64,000 bases of DNA from NCBI RefSeq assembly GCF_022750635.1, contig NZ_JAJKBG010000005.1, positions 186,001 through 250,000 on the forward strand, in the 5' to 3' direction. Origin of the DNA: Brevundimonas pishanensis (GTDB taxonomy: Bacteria > Pseudomonadota > Alphaproteobacteria > Caulobacterales > Caulobacteraceae). The notes below the pieces were generated by a model. That model was not told the origin of the DNA, ran no database searches, and saw only the letters and a list, made by a program, of their open reading frames with translations. Positions 1 to 7,330 of this stretch are shown piece after piece (the first letter of the stretch is position 1; each line of letters begins with the position of its first letter). The position numbers were made by a program, and so were the translations under genes.

Positions 1-507
1 CTCGCCGCCGGTTTCGTCGCAGAACATCAGCTTACGGCCCTCGGGCCAGTTGGCGATGATGTCGGCCAGCTTTTTGGATTCATGCACGCTCGGCACGTCG
101 AGGCGGCCTGTCTGCTCGGCGGCCTCTTCGACGATGGCGTCGAGGCGGTCGAGGCGGATGCGCTCGGCATTGGTGCGTTGGGTGATCGTTAGTTGCACCG
201 ACTTGGCACCCAGTTCGGCGGCCTTTTCCACCACGGTTTCGACGCGGGCCTTCTTGATGCCGGCGAGGATGAGTTCGAGGTCGGGGCCATAGGTTTGCGG
301 GCGGGTCTGTTCGACACAGCGCAGGATGACGCCCTTCTTCAGGACTTCCAGCACCTCGGCACGCCACTCTCCGTCTTCGCCGTTGAACAGCAACAGGTCG
401 TCGCCCTGTTTCAGGCGCATGACCTGCGTCAGATAGCGGGACTGGTCGAGGGTAGGGGCAACGGCATGGCCTTCGGCCAGCGGGGCGGTAACGTGCAGAC
501 GGATCAT
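1..507 (-). CDS. rsmE: RsmE, 16S rRNA m3U1498 methyltransferase (partial, C-terminus beyond left edge)
   Basis: The reverse strand reads MIRLHVTAPLAEGH from an ATG at 507 and stays open for 169 codons to the window edge, so the C-terminal part is missing. RsmE (SPOUT family) methylates N3 of U1498 in 16S rRNA. Seen here are the N-terminal PUA-like segment (SRYLTQVMRLKQGD, LFNGEDGEW) and the start of the SPOUT domain with LILAGIKKARVETVVEKAAE and the typical ITQRTNAERIRLDRL...EEAAEQTGR signature. The AdoMet knot near the C-terminus is outside the window. The gene lies 31 bp downstream of a small hypothetical gene on the same strand and may be co-transcribed with it. Confidence 0.93.
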   Translation of the reverse strand, partial: MIRLHVTAPLAEGHAVAPTLDQSRYLTQVMRLKQGDDLLLFNGEDGEWRAEVLEVLKKGVILRCVEQTRPQTYGPDLELILAGIKKARVETVVEKAAELGAKSVQLTITQRTNAERIRLDRLDAIVEEAAEQTGRLDVPSVHESKKLADIIANWPEGRKLMFCDETGGE

Positions 508-538
508 GCGAGCGGTTTAGCGCCGGATGGGCGTTTCG

Positions 539-865
539 TCACGATGCCGCTTTTTCGCGGAGGATATAGTCGGACACCGCGAGGGTGATTTCCTTTATGT
601 CGTTATACAGGCCCGACTCATAAAGAGTGACGTCGAAGGTTCCGTCCTCATTGGTGACCCGCTTCATCTCCCGAAACCAAAACATTTGGTCGTCGCGTGC
701 GATGACTTCGACGCGGCGGTCCCTGTCGAGCGCCTTGGTCCATATATTTTGGCGGGACTTAGGAAGACGCGAACCCGGAAACGGGGCGGGGGTGCTCAGG
801 TCGGCCAACAGGCCCTTGAGCCAGAGTTTGAACTTCTCGAAGGGGCTGGGTTCGATCAATGCCAT
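539..865 (-). CDS. Small hypothetical protein (108 aa)
   Basis: Reading from ATG 865 gives a 108-residue soluble protein starting MALIEPSPFEKFKLWLKGLL. It has a basic middle (SRLPKSRQNIWTKALDRDRR) and an acidic, mixed C-terminal half. I see no signal peptide, membrane segment or recognisable motif. An in-frame start at 946 would add 27 residues, but these look non-conserved and Cys-rich, so the shorter start is preferred. Neither start has a convincing Shine-Dalgarno sequence. The 31-bp gap to rsmE suggests an operon. Function unknown; the gene is supported by length and its placement in line with rsmE. Confidence 0.6.
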   Translation of the reverse strand: MALIEPSPFEKFKLWLKGLLADLSTPAPFPGSRLPKSRQNIWTKALDRDRRVEVIARDDQMFWFREMKRVTNEDGTFDVTLYESGLYNDIKEITLAVSDYILREKAAS

Positions 866-1049
866 TGCAGGGCCGAGGTTAAAGAGCGCAACAGCTTGAA
901 GAACGCGACAGCGCGCGTTCACGTTCAAAACCTGTGTTTTGCACACTGCGCTGCGCGGGCCGAAGAGCGCTCGCGCGGCAATCCGATCAGGCCCTCAGCG
1001 CCTTTTCGCGCCGGGGCCGTGATCGTTGCTGCGGTGGTCGTTCTTACGA

Positions 1050-1331
1050 TTATTGTGCAGGCGGGACGGCGCGCTGGGCGGCCTCGCCGACGTTGTCTGC
1101 GGCGTTGCCGATACTTTGGGCGGCACCGGCGATAGCGTTGTCTTTAACCTGCTCGCTGCGGTTCATGTTCAGCAGGAAATAACCGATCACGGCGACGGCA
1201 ATAAGCGCGACGATGATGCCAATGGCACCCGTGCCGCTGCCGCCGCGACGTTCAACCACAGTGGGGGACTCACTGGTGGTGACGTGTTCGACCGTACCGT
1301 CGGTGTGTTCTACGCGGCGCTCTGTGGTCAT
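1050..1331 (-). CDS. Small single-pass membrane protein (93 aa)
   Basis: A GGAGG Shine-Dalgarno lies about 9 bases before the ATG at 1331. The protein has a polar N-terminus (MTTERRVEHTDGTVEHV), a Gly/Ser linker, one hydrophobic helix at about residues 36-55 (AIGIIVALIAVAVIGYFLL), and a short Asn/Ala-rich tail (NAIAGAAQSIGNAADNVGEA) that could form an amphipathic helix. It is probably an inner-membrane protein with the N-terminus in the cytoplasm. I do not recognise the family. It stands alone, 184 bp upstream of the next gene on its strand. Confidence 0.7.
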   Translation of the reverse strand: MTTERRVEHTDGTVEHVTTSESPTVVERRGGSGTGAIGIIVALIAVAVIGYFLLNMNRSEQVKDNAIAGAAQSIGNAADNVGEAAQRAVPPAQ

Positions 1332-1400
1332 TGGAACCTCCTGATTTCCTAAGAAAAGAAAGCTGCCCCTTTGGGGGCGGGTTCCTAGTGTCCAAAAACA

Positions 1401-1435
1401 GCCAGACAGAAACGCCCCGCCGGTCCGGCGGGGCG
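1401..1435 (-). terminator. Intrinsic terminator after the 1460-2623 acyl-CoA dehydrogenase
   Basis: A perfect 9-bp stem (cgccccgcc / ggcggggcg, 1413-1421 and 1427-1435) with a 5-base loop is followed, on the minus strand, by a moderately T-rich stretch (TTTCTGTCTGG). Confidence 0.7.
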
Positions 1436-1459
1436 ACGTAGGCGGAGAGGATGTCTGGA

Positions 1460-2623
1460 TCAGAGGGTGCGGGCGATCAGCAGCTTCATGATCTCGTTGG
1501 TGCCGCCGTAAATGCGCTGCACGCGGGCGTCCTTGTACAGCTGGGCGATCGGGTACTCGTTCATATAGCCATAGCCGCCGAACAGCTGGAGCATCTCGTC
1601 GATGGTCTCGCCCTGGATGTCGGACACCCAGTATTTAGCCATGGAGGCGGTGGCCGCATCCAATTCGCCCTTTAGGTGGCGCTCGATGCAGTGGTCGACG
1701 AAGACGCGGGCGACGGTAAGCTTGGTTTTGACCTCGGCCAGTTTGAACTGGGTGTTCTGGAAGTCGATCACGCGCTTGCCGAAGGCTTTGCGCTCCTTGA
1801 CGTAGGCGAGGGTGGCCTCAAGCCCGCGCTCGGCGGCGGCGCAGCCTTGAACGGCGATGTTCAGGCGCTCTTGCGGCAGTTGCTGCATCAGTTGGATGAA
1901 GCCTTGGCCTTCGGAGCCGCCGATAGCGTTTTCGAGCGGCACCTTCACATCGTTGAAGAACAGCTCGGAGGTGTCGTTCGCCTCCATGCCGATCTTGTGC
2001 AGGTTGCGACCGCGCTCGAAGCCGTCGGCACCATCTGTCTCAAGGCCGATCAGGGTGATGCCCTTGCTGCCTTCTGACGGGTCGGTCTTGGCCACGACGA
2101 TGATGAAGTTTGCCAACTGACCGTTGGTGATGAAGGTCTTGGAGCCGTTCAGGACGTAGTGGTCGCCATTCTTGATGGCGGTGGTTTTCACGCCTTGCAG
2201 GTCCGAACCTGCGCCCGGTTCTGTCATGGCGATGGCACCGACCAGTTCGCCTGTTTGCAGGCGCGGGAGCCAGCGGGCTTTTTGCTCGGCCGTGCCGTAG
2301 TGCCAGATGTAGGGCATGACGATGGCGTTGTGCAGCGAGATGCCGAAGTGGTCCGCACCCTGCCAGCCGAGCTGGTTCATCAGCACGACTTCGTGGCGAT
2401 AGTCGCCGCCGAAACCGCCATCTTCTTCCGGCATGGACAGGCCCAGCAGGCCCGAATCTCCGGCGTCATTCCAGAGTTGGCGCGGGACCGAGCTGTCGGC
2501 GATCCACTGACTTACTTTTTCAGGCGGGGCGTGCTCGGCCACCCATTTGGTGACGCTGTCGTTGAACAGGATCAGGTCTTCGTCCTGCATGAAGGACGGG
2601 GTCGGAAGGTTCAGCGCTTTCAT
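1460..2623 (-). CDS. Acyl-CoA dehydrogenase (387 aa, FAD-dependent)
   Basis: This is a full-length four-helix acyl-CoA dehydrogenase that would oxidise an acyl-CoA to the trans-2-enoyl-CoA and pass electrons to ETF. Visible signatures are AMTEPGAGSDLQGVKT (about 132-147) and QLFGGYGYMNEYP (about 346-358). The short-/medium-chain type catalytic Glu position in IYxGT is Gly here (G373), while E252 in PQERLNIA matches the alternative catalytic Glu of isovaleryl- and long-chain-type enzymes. That suggests a branched or long acyl substrate, but the substrate is inference. It lies downstream of a second acyl-CoA dehydrogenase and its MerR regulator, with a strong terminator between them, so it probably has its own promoter. 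Confidence 0.93.
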   Translation of the reverse strand: MKALNLPTPSFMQDEDLILFNDSVTKWVAEHAPPEKVSQWIADSSVPRQLWNDAGDSGLLGLSMPEEDGGFGGDYRHEVVLMNQLGWQGADHFGISLHNAIVMPYIWHYGTAEQKARWLPRLQTGELVGAIAMTEPGAGSDLQGVKTTAIKNGDHYVLNGSKTFITNGQLANFIIVVAKTDPSEGSKGITLIGLETDGADGFERGRNLHKIGMEANDTSELFFNDVKVPLENAIGGSEGQGFIQLMQQLPQERLNIAVQGCAAAERGLEATLAYVKERKAFGKRVIDFQNTQFKLAEVKTKLTVARVFVDHCIERHLKGELDAATASMAKYWVSDIQGETIDEMLQLFGGYGYMNEYPIAQLYKDARVQRIYGGTNEIMKLLIARTL

Positions 2624-2680
2624 GTGGCATTCCTCTGGGGTGCTGCCCGCTCTTGTTCTGACGGCGGGCTAGCGGTGTTG

Positions 2681-2718
2681 GAGATAGAAAAAGGGCCTTT
2701 CCGCTGGGAAAGGCCCTT
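2681..2718 (-). terminator. Strong intrinsic terminator after the FadE-type acyl-CoA dehydrogenase
   Basis: A 12-bp stem (aagggcctttcc 2691-2702 with ggaaaggccctt 2707-2718) is followed on the minus strand by TTTTTCTATC. It separates the merR-acyl-CoA dehydrogenase unit from the downstream dehydrogenase gene. Confidence 0.85.
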
Positions 2719-2735
2719 ATCAGTTTCGACGAGGC

Positions 2736-4517
2736 TTAGAAGGCCGAGGCGTCCATATCCATCAGGACGTCTGCGCCGGTCTTCAGCTTGGTCAGGTGAG
2801 CCGCGGCATCCGGCAGGATGCGCTCGACGAAGTAACGGCCCGTCTTCAGCTTGTTGGCGTAGAACGGATCGCTTTCACCGGCGTCGATCTTGGCTTGGGC
2901 AGCCTTGGCCATCTGCGCCCAGATGTAGGCGTAGGCGGTCAGGCCGAACAGGTGCAGGTAGTCGGTCGAGGCGGCACCGGCGTTGTCCGGGTTGGCCATG
3001 CCGTTCTGCATCAGCCACATCGTGCCTTCTTGCAGCTTGGCCTTAGCGTCGGCCAGACCGTCGACATACGACTTGATGGCTTCGTTGCCCGAGTTTTCCG
3101 AGACGAAGGCGTCGATGTCGCCGAACCACGACATGATGGCGCGACCACCCTTGGCCGGCAGCTTGCGGCCAACGAGGTCCAGAGCCTGAATGCCGTTGGT
3201 GCCTTCGTAGATCATGGTGATGCGGGCATCACGCAGGTACTGCGAGGCCTGGAAGTGCTCGGTGTAGCCCGAACCGCCGTGAACCTGCATGCCCAGCGAC
3301 GCGACGTGGAAGCCACGGTCGGTCAGGAAGGCCTTCAGGACCGGGGTGATCAGACCCATGTAGTCGTTGGCCTTTTGGGCCACGGCTTCGTCCTTGGAGT
3401 GTTGCAGGTCGGCTTGTAGCGCGGTCCACAGGATGAAGGCGCGACCGCCTTCGACGTAGGCCTTGGATTCCAGCAGCATGCGACGCACGTCCGGATGGAC
3501 GATGATCGGGTCTGCCGGGCCGTCCGGGTTCTTCGGACCGGTCAGCGAGCGCGATTGCAGGCGGTCGTTGGCGAACTCAACGGCGTGCTGGTAGGCAGCG
3601 TCACCGATGGCCAGACCTTGCAGGCCGGTGCCAAGGCGGGCTTCGTTCATGACAACGAACATGTTGTTCATGCCGCGGCCTTCTTCGCCGATCAGCCAGC
3701 CCTTGGCACCGTCGTACTGCATGACAGCCGTGGCGTTGCCGTGGATGCCCATCTTGTGCTCGAGGCCCACGCAGGCCAGCGAGTTACGGTCGGTGATGTT
3801 GCCTTGGTCGTCCGCGTGGAACTTCGGAACGAGGAACAGCGACAGGCCCTTGATGCCCGGAACAGCGCCTTCAACTCGTGCCAGCACGGTGTGGACGATG
3901 TTGTCGGCGAAGTCGTGCTCGCCTGCCGAAATCCAGATCTTCTGGCCGGTGATGGCGTAGGAGCCGTCGCCGTTCGGCACAGCCTTGGTGCGGACCAGAC
4001 CCAGATCGGTACCGCATTGCGGCTCCGTCAGGTTCATGGTGCCGGTCCACTCGCCGGAGACCATCTTCGGCAGCCACTTGGTCTTCAGTTCATCCGAACC
4101 GTTGGCTTCGATGCCGTGGATCGCGCCTGCGGTCAGGCCCGGATACATCGAGAAGGCAGCCGAGGCCGCAGCGGTGAACTGACCGATGGCCATCGAGATG
4201 ATGGCCGGCAGGCCCTGACCACCGTATTCCGGATTGAAGGCCAGGCTGGTCCAGCCGGCTTCGACCATCTGGTGATAGGCTTCTTTCCAGCCGGTCGGGG
4301 TGGTGACGACGCCGTTGTCGAGTTTGCAGTGCTCGATGTCGCCGGTCTTGTTGATCGGGGCGATAACGCCGTCAGCGAACTTGCCGCCTTCCTCGAGGAT
4401 CTGGTCAATCAGGTCGCGCGAGACGTCAGGGTTGGTGAAGTGTTCGACGTAGTTTTCGACTTGCAGCACATCGTGCAGCACGAACGAAAGGTCGCGGACG
4501 GGCGACTTATAGGCCAT
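2736..4517 (-). CDS. FadE-type acyl-CoA dehydrogenase with C-terminal extension (593 aa)
   Basis: The start MAYKSPVRDLSFVLHDVLQV at 4517 is chosen because the upstream regulator stops only 2 bases before it; a longer frame to 4655 merely overlaps that gene. The length of about 595 residues, the MNLTEPQCGTDLG FAD loop and MIYEGTNGIQALDLVGRK with the catalytic Glu place it in the long acyl-CoA dehydrogenase group that has an extra C-terminal helical domain. Database names for this group include 3-methylmercaptopropionyl-CoA dehydrogenase (DmdC), but it mostly serves fatty acid beta-oxidation. Translational coupling to the MerR gene suggests control by that protein. The exact chain length or substrate cannot be read from the sequence. 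Confidence 0.95.
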   Translation of the reverse strand: MAYKSPVRDLSFVLHDVLQVENYVEHFTNPDVSRDLIDQILEEGGKFADGVIAPINKTGDIEHCKLDNGVVTTPTGWKEAYHQMVEAGWTSLAFNPEYGGQGLPAIISMAIGQFTAAASAAFSMYPGLTAGAIHGIEANGSDELKTKWLPKMVSGEWTGTMNLTEPQCGTDLGLVRTKAVPNGDGSYAITGQKIWISAGEHDFADNIVHTVLARVEGAVPGIKGLSLFLVPKFHADDQGNITDRNSLACVGLEHKMGIHGNATAVMQYDGAKGWLIGEEGRGMNNMFVVMNEARLGTGLQGLAIGDAAYQHAVEFANDRLQSRSLTGPKNPDGPADPIIVHPDVRRMLLESKAYVEGGRAFILWTALQADLQHSKDEAVAQKANDYMGLITPVLKAFLTDRGFHVASLGMQVHGGSGYTEHFQASQYLRDARITMIYEGTNGIQALDLVGRKLPAKGGRAIMSWFGDIDAFVSENSGNEAIKSYVDGLADAKAKLQEGTMWLMQNGMANPDNAGAASTDYLHLFGLTAYAYIWAQMAKAAQAKIDAGESDPFYANKLKTGRYFVERILPDAAAHLTKLKTGADVLMDMDASAF

Positions 4518-4519
4518 GG

Positions 4520-5008
4520 TCAGGCTCTCGCTTTGAAGGGCTGGTATTGGTTGTCGGGGTTGTTGAGGCGTTCGCTCAACAAATTGGCATAGGCATCCGC
4601 ACCGGGCAGTAGGTCCGGCCGGTGTTCGGCCAGAGTCTGCTCCATCCAGGCACACGCTTCTTCGGCGGTTTCGATTGCGCCCTGGATATCTTCTAGCTGC
4701 TGTTTCAGCGCCTCTACGCGCGCACGGTGACGCGGCAGGGCAATCGCCATCTGATGGACGTTGTGTTCTTTCTTGTCATAGAGATCCATCATTTCCTGGA
4801 TCTCTTGCAAGGTGAAGCCGATGCGACGTCCGCGCATGATGAGCTTCAAACGTGCCCGGTCACGCGCTGTATAGACGCGCGTTTGTCCCTTGCGTGCCGG
4901 AGTGAGCAGGCCCTTGTCTTCGTAGAAACGAAGAGCGCGGGCCGTCGCGCCAAACTCGCGGCACAACTGCCGGATGGAATATGTGCGGTGATCGTCAGCG
5001 GTCGCCAT
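4520..5008 (-). CDS. MerR-family regulator of the adjacent acyl-CoA dehydrogenase (162 aa)
   Basis: The N-terminus has the winged-helix MerR fold (YSIRQLCREFGATARALRFYEDKGLLTPARKGQTRVY) followed by a long coiled-coil dimerisation helix (about 75-125) and a short C-terminal region without metal-binding cysteines. This resembles the LiuR-like MerR proteins that control acyl-CoA and branched-chain catabolism. The stop codon is 2 bases before the downstream dehydrogenase start, so the two form one transcript. Two palindromes sit directly upstream of the ATG, one exactly between a -35 and a -10 element, the normal MerR operator position. There is no Shine-Dalgarno, and the promoter position suggests a leaderless mRNA. 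The effector is unknown; an acyl-CoA is the natural guess. Confidence 0.9.
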   Translation of the reverse strand: MATADDHRTYSIRQLCREFGATARALRFYEDKGLLTPARKGQTRVYTARDRARLKLIMRGRRIGFTLQEIQEMMDLYDKKEHNVHQMAIALPRHRARVEALKQQLEDIQGAIETAEEACAWMEQTLAEHRPDLLPGADAYANLLSERLNNPDNQYQPFKARA

Positions 5009-5014
5009 GCCGCT

Positions 5015-5043
5015 AGATAACTTTACGTCCGCGTAAAGTGCAA
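5015..5043 (-). promoter_or_regulatory. Predicted merR promoter (-35 TTGCAC, -10 TTATCT)
   Basis: On the minus strand TTGCAC (5043-5038) and TTATCT (5020-5015) are separated by 17 bases. Transcription would begin at about 5008, the first base of the MerR start codon, which agrees with the absence of a ribosome binding site. The -10 is a weak match, so this is a prediction. Confidence 0.5.
5020..5039. promoter_or_regulatory. Palindromic operator 1 (ACTTTACG-N4-CGTAAAGT)
   Basis: This is a perfect 8-bp inverted repeat with a 4-base spacer, lying between the predicted -35 and -10 of the merR promoter. That is the usual place for a MerR-type operator. It shares the half-site TTTACG/CGTAAA with the second palindrome 26 bp away. 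Confidence 0.75.
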
Positions 5044-5046
5044 GGG

Positions 5047-5064
5047 GTTTACGCGCGCGTAAAC
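5047..5064. promoter_or_regulatory. Palindromic operator 2 (GTTTACGCG / CGCGTAAAC)
   Basis: This is a perfect 18-bp palindrome upstream of the predicted -35, with the same TTTACG/CGTAAA half-sites as operator 1. The two centres are 26 bp apart. It probably binds the same MerR-family dimer. Confidence 0.7.
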
Positions 5065-5104
5065 GTAAGCTTTTTGTGATCAGCCCTCAGGGAGCCGGTA
5101 TTGC

Positions 5105-5638
5105 TTAGCTTAGCGCCCTCTTTCGAATGAACCACACCGGTATCGTAAGGCCAAGAAGTATAGCGTTCACAAAGGCCAGAGCGGGCTCGAAGCGGGTCAG
5201 ATGAACCACTAGAAATACGCTCTCGAGACCGATCAGGAACGATGCGGCGGCAACCACGCCGATGTGGCCGGATTTCCTTGCCAGTAAAGGAAGCAGCATC
5301 GACAGGGCAAGGGTGGCCTCTAACGCGCCAAGGCCACGAACCAGGCCGAGCGGGACCTGTTCGGACCAGCCGAGCAATATGGCCAGATGATCGGCCGGTG
5401 CGGTGAGTTTGGCATAGGCGGCACCTGCGAAAAACATCGCCAGCCAGCCTTGAAAAGTCCACGCCAGCGCATTGGTCCAGATGGCGCGCACCCTGAGTTC
5501 TCGTTCGGATTTGGGCCTGTCTGCTCTTTGAATAGTGGAGCAGCGGGTGACGTCCCTATCGAGCCGACGGGGCAGGAGACGTAAGTGCGCAGGGCGGTGT
5601 GAAGGGGAGGCGGGGCAGAGGGACATAATTGCAACCAC
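5105..5638 (-). CDS. DoxX-like small membrane protein (start uncertain)
   Basis: From about residue 55 onward the protein has four hydrophobic helices (around ALAWTFQGWLAMFFAGAAYAKL, LGLVRGLGALEATLALSMLL, IGVVAAASFLIGLESVFLVV and FVNAILLGLTIPVWFI). The FFxGxxYxKL and LGxLE features are typical of DoxX-like proteins, whose general role is poorly defined. The first 50 residues are Arg-rich and unlike a membrane protein, so the real start is probably a GTG near residue 50 (RVRAIWTNALAW) or another internal codon; the ATG at 5638 is simply the longest. It reads away from the merR operators and ends 97 bp from the MerR start. Confidence 0.6.
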   Translation of the reverse strand: MVAIMSLCPASPSHRPAHLRLLPRRLDRDVTRCSTIQRADRPKSERELRVRAIWTNALAWTFQGWLAMFFAGAAYAKLTAPADHLAILLGWSEQVPLGLVRGLGALEATLALSMLLPLLARKSGHIGVVAAASFLIGLESVFLVVHLTRFEPALAFVNAILLGLTIPVWFIRKRALS

Positions 5639-5961
5639 GTGTGTTTCAGAACGTAGGTGGTGGCTGCGGCCAAGCTATGCAAGGCGGTAAAATCATTGTG
5701 AGTGAAATTCACTTCAGGCGGTGAATCCGAGCATGGGTAGCAAAGCTGGTCCAATATTGTGCGATATTCTCGTAACGCAGGAATCTGAACTTGAGATTTC
5801 TCTGAGTAATCTCTTTGAGTAAGTGCGCTTACCATTTGCGACGTTTGGATAACGTTTCGTACCTTTTTGTCATTCCGAAATGTTGGTATTCCGGCGATGT
5901 GTGCCGGGTCGGGGAATAATAGTCTTCGATTTTTGAGTATATTTGTACGATCGGAGGGGCT
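5639..5961. other. Intergenic region, relatively AT-rich
   Basis: This 323-bp gap between two divergent genes is noticeably more AT-rich than its surroundings. It must hold the promoter of the coiled-coil gene at 5962 and that of the DoxX-like gene. Several frames are open through it, but none has coding character. I see no clear hairpin, RNA gene or repeat. Confidence 0.5.
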
Positions 5962-7320
5962 GTGCCGGATCAAGATCAAACCATACGAAGCGAACCTAAT
6001 CCCGACTTGCCGGGTATGGTGACGCTTGGTGGTTGTGTCGTGGGGCATTTGGCGACGACGCTAAATGGCCATGTGATCCTGCACCGCCGTCACCTATGGC
6101 GCCGCCCTACCATTGCGATGATGAGCGACCCCGTCTCGCGCTTCCGCTTCGATTTCACCAAACTGCCGCCCGAGTTCGCCAACTATTGGGTGAATGACGC
6201 CGGTGGCATGCACCAGCCCGAGCTGAACTGTCGCTCTAACGACGAAGAACGTCTGTTCGTCTTTGACGTAACCCGCGACGTGTTCACCGGCGTGGTGGAG
6301 CTGGAGCCCGACGTCTGGGTCATGGACCCTGTCGATGCGATCAGCATGGTGGACGGGCTGACGCACGAGACGATGTCGACTGACATCCTCGAAGAACTAT
6401 GCCGCGACAGCGTGCGGCGCGTATCTGCTGTCCGGAACTGGGATGACTGGTTCCCTGTCTGGAAGGCGGCATTCAAGAAGTTTGCCAAGACGATCGACGG
6501 TCAATACGAGCGTATTCTCATCGCCGAAATCTATCCGACGCTCGAACGCTACGACACGGTGGCGACCTTCTACGCGCTCAATGTCGCCGAGATGAACGAG
6601 CGGCTGGGCCACATGTATGCGTGGATCCGAGACAACTTTGACTTTGAATGGATTGGTGTTCCCAAAGAGCGCGCCATCACCGGGGCAACCGGCGTGCCAT
6701 ATGGCGGACCGACCCCTACCCACTTCATTGCCGAGTCACATTCGCTGTTCGCGTTGGACTTCATCCGTACACTGAACAGTGGTTTTGGTGACAACCATCC
6801 CAAGTTCGATCCCATCCGTCCGCTGATCGACCAGTCCTTCGAGCGTGCGAAGCTGCACGAGGAAGCTCTGGAAGAGATCGCAGGCCTCAAAGCGCAGATT
6901 GAAGACCTGACCACGCAGTTGTCGAACAAACTCAGCGAATTGGCGAACTACGACGCAGTTAAGACGGCTGAGCACGCGCAGCATCAAGAACGTATCGCAG
7001 CGCTGGAAGTGCAGTACCAACAACGTGTCGCAGCGCTGGAAGACGAGTTGAAAAAGCAGACGCAGGCCAGCGAGGCGCTTGCTGCGGAACTCGCGGCGGC
7101 TGCCGAACGCCAGTCCCAAGCCGATGCCACGGTGCACGCCTTCGTGCTGGGTCAGTATAACGACGCGCGCAACGCCTTGACGGCGTCGCGGGCGCGCATC
7201 GATGTGTTGGAACGCAGGCTCAGGGAGCAGGACGCGATTATGGCCTCTCCGCTAAAGGTCATTAAGCGGTCGCTGGCGCGCAAGACCAGCAAGATCCGTC
7301 GCGCCAGAGCGGCCACCTAA
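5962..7320 (+). CDS. Hypothetical protein: DUF6270-like N-terminal domain plus coiled coil (452 aa)
   Basis: A GTG start at 5962 is chosen because GGAGG lies four bases before the following GGCT. Residues about 19-280 carry a GGCV motif after a beta-strand (VTLGGCVVGH), then MMSDP, ERLFVFDVTRDVF and a Trp/Phe-rich helix (WDDWFPVWKAAFKKF). This order resembles DUF6270 proteins (GSCV...DFIDERFD), which have been found in polysaccharide gene clusters. From about residue 295 to 425 follows a long Ala/Glu/Gln coiled coil (LEEIAGLKAQIEDL, RIAALEVQYQQRVAALEDEL), and the last 20 residues are strongly basic (SLARKTSKIRRARAAT). No signal peptide is seen. No glycosyltransferase or capsule gene lies nearby. 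The DUF6270 link is from memory of the motif pattern and is uncertain. Confidence 0.7.
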   Translation: MPDQDQTIRSEPNPDLPGMVTLGGCVVGHLATTLNGHVILHRRHLWRRPTIAMMSDPVSRFRFDFTKLPPEFANYWVNDAGGMHQPELNCRSNDEERLFVFDVTRDVFTGVVELEPDVWVMDPVDAISMVDGLTHETMSTDILEELCRDSVRRVSAVRNWDDWFPVWKAAFKKFAKTIDGQYERILIAEIYPTLERYDTVATFYALNVAEMNERLGHMYAWIRDNFDFEWIGVPKERAITGATGVPYGGPTPTHFIAESHSLFALDFIRTLNSGFGDNHPKFDPIRPLIDQSFERAKLHEEALEEIAGLKAQIEDLTTQLSNKLSELANYDAVKTAEHAQHQERIAALEVQYQQRVAALEDELKKQTQASEALAAELAAAAERQSQADATVHAFVLGQYNDARNALTASRARIDVLERRLREQDAIMASPLKVIKRSLARKTSKIRRARAAT

Positions 7321-7330
7321 GGCTTAAGGG

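Noticed and set aside
5320..6048. A 242-codon minus-strand frame crossing the AT-rich gap
   Set aside because: It overlaps the DoxX-like gene in another frame and has a composition unlike a protein; the DoxX frame has clear membrane helices.
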